Part shown: positions 1-4,945 of the stretch, in pieces
How positions within the stretch are numbered: position 1 is the stretch's first letter
Layout of the letters: each line of letters starts with the position of its first letter
Assembly: GCA_049416425.1 (NCBI GenBank)
Contig: JBMSHD010000094.1
Coordinates: forward strand, 1-8,812
Source: JBMSHD01 sp049416425
GTDB taxonomy: Bacteria > Pseudomonadota > Gammaproteobacteria > Francisellales > Francisellaceae
Length of the DNA stretch: 8,812 nt
Direction of reading: 5' to 3'
Program-made: the position numbers and the translations under genes
Notes under the pieces: generated by a model
Seen by the model: only the letters and a program-made list of their open reading frames with translations
Database searches by the model: none
Told to the model about the DNA's origin: nothing

Positions 1-68
1 ATTGGAAGATATTTCGCCATGAAAAAAAGGAAGTTATTTTGCGCGCGTTCCATAATAAAATTAATTTA

Positions 69-77
69 TGATATAAT
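69..77 (+). promoter_or_regulatory. Extended -10 promoter for the aldolase-like gene
   Basis: The bases read TGATATAAT, a perfect extended -10 element (TGn followed by TATAAT at 72-77). No good -35 hexamer lies 16-18 bases upstream, which is typical of extended -10 promoters. Transcription would begin near 84 and give a leader of about 80 bases before the ATG at 163. Upstream bases 1-60 are non-coding as far as I can see. Confidence 0.5.
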
Positions 78-93
78 CATATTTTCTACAGAT

Positions 94-128
94 CATTGAG
101 AGTGGCTAGTCAATGGCAAAAGTCATTG
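94..128 (+). promoter_or_regulatory. Alternating inverted repeats in the leader of the aldolase-like gene
   Basis: CATTGA (94-99) is complementary to TCAATG (110-115). The CAATG part of that second copy is also complementary to CATTG (124-128). The middle copy can therefore pair with only one partner at a time, giving two mutually exclusive short hairpins in the predicted leader. The stems are only 5-6 bp, so this may be an operator-like repeat or chance. Confidence 0.2.
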
Positions 129-162
129 CAATATACAATTTGATAGGATACGATTCAGCAAG

Positions 163-1281
163 ATGTCAATTTACTATTTTTTAAAAATGCTCGGTCAACA
201 CAAAATAACATTAGATACTCCAGCACTAGTCTTAGATAAACAAAAATTGATATCTAATATCAAAACGATGCAAGCCTATGCAGATCAGCATGGTAAAGCG
301 GTTCGTCCTCATGCTAAAACCCATAAATGCAGTCAAATTGCCAAATTACAACGCCAATACGGAAGTATTGGTATTTGTACAACGAAAGTCAGTGAAGCGC
401 TTGTCTTGGCAGAGAAAGGGATCTCTGGTATTTTAATCACCTCACCGGTGGTGACAGCGCAGAAACTTAACCGGCTCGCTAGTATTCTGAAAATGAAAGC
501 CGATACGATGGTTGTCAGTGATAGTGCCGATAATCTAAAAGCGCTGAATCAGTTAGCGAAAGAACATAGTATCAAAGGCATAGGTGTTATTATCGATATC
601 GATGCTGGCATTGGACGCACGGGAGTTGATGTTGATCAGACTGTTGATTTGGCAATACAGGCGCATAAGCTCACGTTCTTGGAACTTAAAGGCATTCAAT
701 GCTATGCCGGCCATATTCAACACATTACTGGCGCAGATGAACGTGAAAAAGTTTCACAATCGATTTTGCAGGTAGCCGGAGCAATAAAAGCCGAAATTGA
801 GAGAAAAACAGGGTTGAAAAATCTGATACAGACAGGTAGTGGTACCGGAACATACGAGATGGATTGTAATATTGACAGCGTCACCGAAATTCAGCCCGGT
901 TCTTACACCGTTATGGACAAGGAGTATTTTGATGTTGCCTATACTCAAGCACATTTTGCACCGGCAATGACGATGTTATCGAGTGTTATTAGCGCCAATC
1001 ATGACACGCACGTCACGGTTGATGCCGGTCTTAAGGCGTTGTATCAGACAGCAACACTGCCAAAAGTAGTACATCCTGAAGGCTTAAAATACGATTGGGC
1101 AGGATTTGGCGATGAACATGGGAAAATAATGGGAAAACGATTACCTAAATGCGGTGAAGTCATAGAATTAATTGTCGCTCATTGCGATCCTACCATTAAC
1201 TTATTCGACAAGATTTACATTACCGAAAATGACATTGTCGTCGATATCTGGGATATTGATTTACGAGGGATGTGCCAGTAA
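163..1281 (+). CDS. D-threonine aldolase-like PLP enzyme (DSD1/alanine-racemase-fold family)
   Basis: Probable pyridoxal-phosphate enzyme of the D-threonine aldolase/D-serine dehydratase family, cytoplasmic, cleaving D-3-hydroxy amino acids such as D-threonine to glycine plus an aldehyde. The N-terminal half is a TIM barrel of the alanine racemase type. RPHAKTHK at about 48-55 carries the likely PLP lysine (K52, matching K59 of the Alcaligenes enzyme as I recall it). IDAGIGRTG (145-153) and GSGTGT (225-230) fit the cofactor pocket. The C-terminal beta domain has HCDPT with H340 and D342, the His-x-Asp metal pair of D-threonine aldolases; D-serine dehydratases use His-x-Cys. I therefore favour aldolase, though substrate cannot be settled by eye. 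The 372 residues are normal for the family. The start at 163 has only a distant AGGA (145-148); ATG 187 (MLGQHK) is an alternative and sits closer to the conserved region. No operon partner is visible, and rsgA converges from the other side 18 bases after the stop. Confidence 0.85.
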   Translation: MSIYYFLKMLGQHKITLDTPALVLDKQKLISNIKTMQAYADQHGKAVRPHAKTHKCSQIAKLQRQYGSIGICTTKVSEALVLAEKGISGILITSPVVTAQKLNRLASILKMKADTMVVSDSADNLKALNQLAKEHSIKGIGVIIDIDAGIGRTGVDVDQTVDLAIQAHKLTFLELKGIQCYAGHIQHITGADEREKVSQSILQVAGAIKAEIERKTGLKNLIQTGSGTGTYEMDCNIDSVTEIQPGSYTVMDKEYFDVAYTQAHFAPAMTMLSSVISANHDTHVTVDAGLKALYQTATLPKVVHPEGLKYDWAGFGDEHGKIMGKRLPKCGEVIELIVAHCDPTINLFDKIYITENDIVVDIWDIDLRGMCQ

Positions 1282-1295
1282 TCGTGGTGCATAAC

Positions 1296-1321
1296 AACTC
1301 TAAAAGGAGCTGCCAAGCTCC
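1296..1321 (-). terminator. Intrinsic terminator overlapping the 3' end of rsgA
   Basis: Read on the minus strand, GGAGCT and AGCTCC form a perfect 6-bp stem (1316-1321 with 1306-1311) closed by a 4-base loop (1312-1315), immediately followed by TTTT (1305-1302). The stem encodes the last residues of RsgA and the stop codon TAG sits at the end of the T run. On the plus strand the same hairpin is not followed by a T run, so it should act mainly on leftward transcripts. Confidence 0.6.
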
Positions 1322-2307
1322 AGATATTCTTGCATCAGACGATGGTAATTTTGAAAGCGATCGGGATGGATGAGACCTGATTGAACGGCCTCATCAATGG
1401 CACAGCCTTTGGTATTGGGCAAATGTTCGCAATTTCTGAAGCGACATCGCCCGGCAAATTCTCGAAATTCGACAAAGCCGTCGAAGAGGTCTTGAGTCGT
1501 CAGATGCCATATACCAAACTCTCGGATACCAGGTGAGTCAATGATATCACTGTTGTCATTGAGATGATAAAGGCGAGCGGTCGTGGTCGTGTGTTTACCT
1601 CGTAGATTTTGGGCTGAGATTTCACCGGTTTGAGCGATGTTGGTGCCGATCAATGCATTGAGTATTTCCGATTTGCCAACTCCGGACTGGCCGACAAAGA
1701 TGGAAGTTTTTCCGGTTAATCGTTGTTGCAGTGCATCAATCCTTGCTCTGGTGATTGCCGAGACTTCCTCTACCTGGTAACCCAACTGGCGATAAAGTGC
1801 GATGAGGTTTTTCATCTGTTGTTTGTGAGGTGCGTTTTCATACAGATCCATTTTATTAACGGCAATAATGGCATGAAAGCCCATGGCCGAGGCAGCAACG
1901 AGATAACGGTCGATATAATGCTCAATGGGTGCCGGTTCTGTGGCGATGACGATAATCATCTGATCGATATTGGCGGCGACGGGTTTTGGTGTGCGTGACA
2001 GCTTCTTCGGTCTAAGCAGAAGCGTGGTTCGCGGCAATATGCCGGTGATAATGCCGTGATCAAGATGGATTTCCTTTTGAATTATAACTCGATCGCCGGT
2101 AACGATACTACCGAGATTCTGGCGGTATTTGCATTGAAGCAATAAATCTTGCTCGGTCTCGACGATTAGAAGCTTTCCTTGATGAGCGATGACGCGGCCT
2201 TTAAGCGGAGGTTCTAGATTGATATCTTCATCATGCCGGTATTCTTTTTGTTGTTTTGTTTTGGCGATATTACGCTGTTGTTTTAGGCTTAGACGACGTT
2301 TTGACAT
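1300..2307 (-). CDS. rsgA: Small ribosomal subunit biogenesis GTPase RsgA (YjeQ)
   Basis: Circularly permuted GTPase that acts on the 30S subunit late in its assembly and helps release the maturation factor RbfA. The 335 residues hold a basic N-terminus (MSKRRLSLKQQR, close in style to the E. coli start), an OB fold at about 35-95, and then a GTPase domain in permuted order: G4 NKMD (151-154), G5 SAI (183-185), G1 GQSGVGKS (206-213), G2 around GKHTTT (237-242) and G3 DSPG (257-260). A C-terminal zinc site is formed by C288, C293, H295 and C302, followed by a helical tail. The His-to-Cys spacing is six residues, one more than in E. coli or B. subtilis RsgA as I recall them. The ATG at 2307 fits the family N-terminus, but no clear Shine-Dalgarno precedes it. 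The gene is divergent from parC and convergent with the aldolase-like gene. Confidence 0.97.
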   Translation of the reverse strand: MSKRRLSLKQQRNIAKTKQQKEYRHDEDINLEPPLKGRVIAHQGKLLIVETEQDLLLQCKYRQNLGSIVTGDRVIIQKEIHLDHGIITGILPRTTLLLRPKKLSRTPKPVAANIDQMIIVIATEPAPIEHYIDRYLVAASAMGFHAIIAVNKMDLYENAPHKQQMKNLIALYRQLGYQVEEVSAITRARIDALQQRLTGKTSIFVGQSGVGKSEILNALIGTNIAQTGEISAQNLRGKHTTTTARLYHLNDNSDIIDSPGIREFGIWHLTTQDLFDGFVEFREFAGRCRFRNCEHLPNTKGCAIDEAVQSGLIHPDRFQNYHRLMQEYLELGSSF

Positions 2308-2485
2308 CCGATCAGCATTTTAGTCTTCATGTTGATAGCTATGGTAGCCGACTTTTGAGTCAATAGGGAGTTTTATAGATAAAGAATCGATGAAGTTTCA
2401 AACAAAATGGCGATTAATGATAATAATGGCATATTTCTTACATTGTTTTGCGAAATAAAGGGTGGTTTTTGGGTTTGAGTTTGGG

Positions 2486-2491
2486 CATAAT
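2486..2491 (+). promoter_or_regulatory. Candidate -10 element for a rightward transcript
   Basis: CATAAT matches the -10 consensus at 5 of 6 positions. Initiation about 7 bases downstream would fall at about 2497-2499, right at the foot of the first GGA-bearing hairpin. No -35 is recognisable at the right spacing, so if real it would need an activator. See the partial LetA-like palindrome at 2427-2440. Confidence 0.2.
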
Positions 2492-2496
2492 GACAA

Positions 2497-2620
2497 TCAG
2501 GCAAAGGAACGCCGGGAAGACTTTCTGATAGACTCTCTCTCCCCCTAATTACATCGAAGCTTTCTCTACACGGAAGTAGAACAAAAAGCCAGATGTGTTT
2601 CCCGGATGTATTATAACACA
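2497..2620 (+). ncRNA. Candidate CsrA/RsmA-binding small RNA or structured parC leader
   Basis: Four GGA motifs lie within 100 bases (2506-2508, 2515-2517, 2572-2574, 2604-2606). The clearest hairpin is TCTAC (2565-2569), loop ACGGAA, GTAGA (2576-2580). Its UACACGGAAGU matches the published CsrA SELEX consensus RUACARGGAUGU at 9 of 11 aligned positions. A second hairpin pairs ATCAG and AAAG with CTTT and CTGAT (2496-2529) and carries two GGAs in a 14-base loop. A third pairs TGTGTT (2594-2599) with AACACA (2615-2620) and encloses GGATGT. Csr/Rsm sponge RNAs of gammaproteobacteria look like this, but no terminator follows, so an untranslated parC leader is equally possible. The extent given is approximate. 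Confidence 0.25.
2610..2618 (-). promoter_or_regulatory. Extended -10 promoter directed toward rsgA
   Basis: On the minus strand the bases read TGTTATAAT, a perfect extended -10 element, followed six bases later by GGG, a suitable start point at about 2603. The -35 region (TTTAGC at 16-base spacing) matches only 3 of 6. Transcription would run leftward and give rsgA a leader of nearly 300 bases, or make a separate short RNA overlapping the + strand hairpins. Confidence 0.4.
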
Positions 2621-2666
2621 CCACAGTACTCGCTAAATAGTCGAGCAACCGGTATACTTCAAAACA

Positions 2667-2672
2667 TATAAT
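2667..2672 (+). promoter_or_regulatory. TATAAT just upstream of parC
   Basis: A perfect TATAAT ends 8 bases before the ATG at 2681. Initiation 6-8 bases downstream would fall on or next to that ATG, giving a nearly leaderless message, or a leader of about 13 bases if ATG 2693 is used. No -35 hexamer is recognisable at 16-18 bases. The region is A/T rich, so a chance match is possible. Confidence 0.3.
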
Positions 2673-2680
2673 TATTGAGC

Positions 2681-4945
2681 ATGAATATTAATATGGATCA
2701 AAACCATTCAGCATTTGAGTCGTATGAGAAGCAAAGCATCGGTGATTTCACGCGTAAAGCCTATTTAAATTATTCGATGTATGTCATTCTTGATCGGGCA
2801 TTGCCGCATATCGGTGATGGTTTGAAACCCGTGCAGCGTCGCATCGTCTACGCTATGTCAGAAATTGGACTGTCGGCTTTGAGTAAACACAAGAAATCGG
2901 CGCGAACCGTCGGTGATGTTATCGGTAAATACCATCCTCATGGAGACGGTGCCTGTTATGAGGCAATGGTGATTATGGCTCAGGATTTTTCTTACCGCTA
3001 TCGGCTTATCGATGGACAAGGCAACTGGGGATCTGTTGATGATCCTAAATCGTTTGCTGCCATGCGTTATACCGAATCGAGGCTGTCAAAATATGCCGAT
3101 GTACTGTTGGATGAGCTTAAGCTTGGCACCGTGAGCTGGACCGATAATTTTGATGGCACCTTGAAAGAGCCTGAAATTCTGCCGGCTAAGCTGCCGAATG
3201 TGCTTTTAAATGGCAGCATGGGAATCGCTGTTGGCATGTCTACCGATATTCCTCCGCATAACATCACCGAGGTGATTGAAGCCTGTTTATATCTTTTAAG
3301 CTCAAAATCGCCTGATATCGTTGCATTGATGAAAATCCTGCCGGCGCCCGATTATCCAGGAGGTGCTGAGATTATCTCATCGTTTGAGGATCGTAAGAAA
3401 ATCTATGAGACGGGTGTTGGCAGCATTAAGCTTAGGGCAGTTTATACACAGGAGGAAGGCAACATCATTATCACCAGGCTGCCACATCAGGTTTCAACAT
3501 CAAGGGTGATGGAGCAAATTGCTACCCAGCTTCAAGCCAAAAAGCTGCCCTGGCTTTCGGACATACGCGATGAATCCGATCATGAGGATCCCGTTCGTAT
3601 CGTGCTGATTCCTCGTTCAAATCGAGTCGATGTCAATCTTTTGATGAGCCATCTGTTTGCGACTACCGATCTTGAGAAAAATTATCGTGTGAATCTCAAC
3701 ATGATCGGCTTAAATGGTAAGCCTGAGGTCAAATCATTGATGGAAGTGTTGAGCGAATGGCTGACATTTCGCCAAGAGGTGACGACCAGGCGCCTTCAAT
3801 TCCAGCTCGATAAAGTACTGACTCGCCTGCATATTCTCGATGGATTTTTGATCGCCTATCTCAACATCGATGAAGTCATTGACATCATTCGTCATGAAGA
3901 TGAGCCAAAGACGACGATGATGTCTCGCTTTGGCTTATCCGATGCTCAGGCTGAGGCCGTTTTAAACTTACGCCTTAAAAGCCTGGCAAGACTCGAAGAA
4001 ATGGCGATTAAAAAAGAAAAAGCGATGCTGGAGAAAGATCGAGAGCGCCTGTCGGGTTATCTGGATAATCCGCAGAAACTTAAGAGCTTGATGAAAAAAG
4101 AATTAAAAACATTGTTGGGTCAGCATGGTGACCTCAGGCGCTCGGCAGTGGTGACCCGTCAGGAAGCCAAAGCCATTCGTGAGGTTGATCTTTTACCGGT
4201 TGAAAATGTAACCGTGGTGTTGTCAAAACAGGGATGGATCAGATGCGCCAAAGGGCATGATATCGATGTCACAAAACTCAACTATAAATCCGGTGATGAG
4301 TTTTATCTGGCCGACACCGGAAAGAGCAATCAATCTTGCCTTTTATTTGACAGCACAGGTAAGGTTTACAGCCTGTTATGTCGTGATCTGCCATCGGCAC
4401 GTGGAAGTGGCGAGCCAATTACCGGACATATTAAGCTTGACGCTCATGTCAGTATTGTTGGCCTTTTGATTATCGATGAGTCGGATGAACTTATTCTTTG
4501 TTCGGATATCGGTAATGGCTTTATCAGTACAGCCATACAACTGATTTCACGTAATAAGACAGGTAAGCAGGTAATCACACTGGGTGAGGACAGACTGGTG
4601 GCACCTGTTAAGTTCTGTGAACCGTTCGATGGAGTTGTGATCTTGGTTTCTGATCAGGGACGTTGTCTGGCTATTGATATCAATATGCTTGCTAAGCTTG
4701 CCAAAGGCAAAGGAAATCGTCTGATTGATATGCCGAGCTTTAAAGCCACGGGAGAGCGGCTTAAGCACATAGCCGCCGTCGGTAGCAATCAGAGCTTGAT
4801 TATTCACAGCGGCAGACGACATATGAAGATAAGTGCCGCCGAACTTACGGCGAGTTATCACGGCAAACGGGCATCACGTGGTAAAATTTTACCAAGAGGG
4901 TTTCAGAAGGTGGATAGCTTGGAGGTTATTAATACTAAACCGTAA
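2681..4945 (+). CDS. parC: DNA topoisomerase IV subunit A (ParC)
   Basis: Catalytic subunit of topoisomerase IV, which with ParE decatenates replicated chromosomes and relaxes supercoils. The protein is about 754 residues, close to the 752 of E. coli. The winged-helix and breakage-reunion domain begins with the typical SIGDFTRKAYLNYSMYVILD, and the active-site tyrosine lies in AAMRYTESR (Tyr130 from this start). A tower and coiled-coil region follows, and from about residue 490 a C-terminal beta-pinwheel with blades such as VENVTVVLSKQGWIRCAKG. The length and the lack of a GyrA-box support ParC over GyrA. The quinolone pocket reads HPHGDGACYEAM: the position of E. coli Ser80 is glycine (codon GGT at 2948-2950), while Asp79 and Glu84 equivalents are kept. 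I chose ATG 2681; TTG 2675 and ATG 2693 are in frame, and none has a clear Shine-Dalgarno. parE is not adjacent. The 3' end overlaps the transporter gene tail-to-tail by 11 bases. Confidence 0.97.
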   Translation: MNINMDQNHSAFESYEKQSIGDFTRKAYLNYSMYVILDRALPHIGDGLKPVQRRIVYAMSEIGLSALSKHKKSARTVGDVIGKYHPHGDGACYEAMVIMAQDFSYRYRLIDGQGNWGSVDDPKSFAAMRYTESRLSKYADVLLDELKLGTVSWTDNFDGTLKEPEILPAKLPNVLLNGSMGIAVGMSTDIPPHNITEVIEACLYLLSSKSPDIVALMKILPAPDYPGGAEIISSFEDRKKIYETGVGSIKLRAVYTQEEGNIIITRLPHQVSTSRVMEQIATQLQAKKLPWLSDIRDESDHEDPVRIVLIPRSNRVDVNLLMSHLFATTDLEKNYRVNLNMIGLNGKPEVKSLMEVLSEWLTFRQEVTTRRLQFQLDKVLTRLHILDGFLIAYLNIDEVIDIIRHEDEPKTTMMSRFGLSDAQAEAVLNLRLKSLARLEEMAIKKEKAMLEKDRERLSGYLDNPQKLKSLMKKELKTLLGQHGDLRRSAVVTRQEAKAIREVDLLPVENVTVVLSKQGWIRCAKGHDIDVTKLNYKSGDEFYLADTGKSNQSCLLFDSTGKVYSLLCRDLPSARGSGEPITGHIKLDAHVSIVGLLIIDESDELILCSDIGNGFISTAIQLISRNKTGKQVITLGEDRLVAPVKFCEPFDGVVILVSDQGRCLAIDINMLAKLAKGKGNRLIDMPSFKATGERLKHIAAVGSNQSLIIHSGRRHMKISAAELTASYHGKRASRGKILPRGFQKVDSLEVINTKP
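4879..4894. repeat. 16-base perfect palindrome in the parC 3' end
   Basis: TGGTAAAATTTTACCA is a perfect inverted repeat with no spacer, within the codons for GKILPR near the ParC C-terminus and about 40-55 bases from the convergent transporter stop. It has an A/T core and no T run follows on either strand, so it is not a standard terminator. It may be a protein-binding site or coincidence of codons. Confidence 0.45.

Larger units (their letters stand above)
2308..2680. other. Divergent rsgA-parC intergenic region without a credible protein gene
   Basis: This 373-base stretch separates two divergently transcribed genes. The open frames in it translate to low-complexity or unrecognisable peptides with no ribosome binding site. 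It does hold -10-like elements on both strands, several hairpins with GGA in or near the loop, a 13-base C/T tract at 2533-2545 (CTCTCTCTCCCCC), and small palindromes near rsgA (ATAGCTAT at about 2335-2342, and GACT-TTTG-AGTC at about 2351-2362). I see no intrinsic terminator on either strand. Confidence 0.8.

Noticed and set aside
2438..2488. Possible 16-codon lysine-rich leader peptide on the minus strand upstream of rsgA
   Set aside because: No Shine-Dalgarno before its ATG at 2488 and no terminator or attenuator structure after it.
2497..2620. 6S, SRP 4.5S or tmRNA gene in the rsgA-parC gap
   Set aside because: The long end-to-end pairing of 6S RNA, the conserved SRP loop sequence and the tRNA-like ends of tmRNA are all absent on both strands.
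2373..2648. Open frame of 91 codons on the minus strand between rsgA and parC
   Set aside because: No ribosome binding site, no recognisable domain, odd composition, and it runs through promoter-like and hairpin sequences. It looks like non-coding DNA that happens to be open.
2675..2680. TTG at 2675 as the parC start
   Set aside because: A rare start codon with no ribosome binding site, only six bases before an in-frame ATG.
4547..4861. 104-codon open frame antisense to parC
   Set aside because: Fully inside a clearly coding, conserved part of parC, with a translation resembling no protein.
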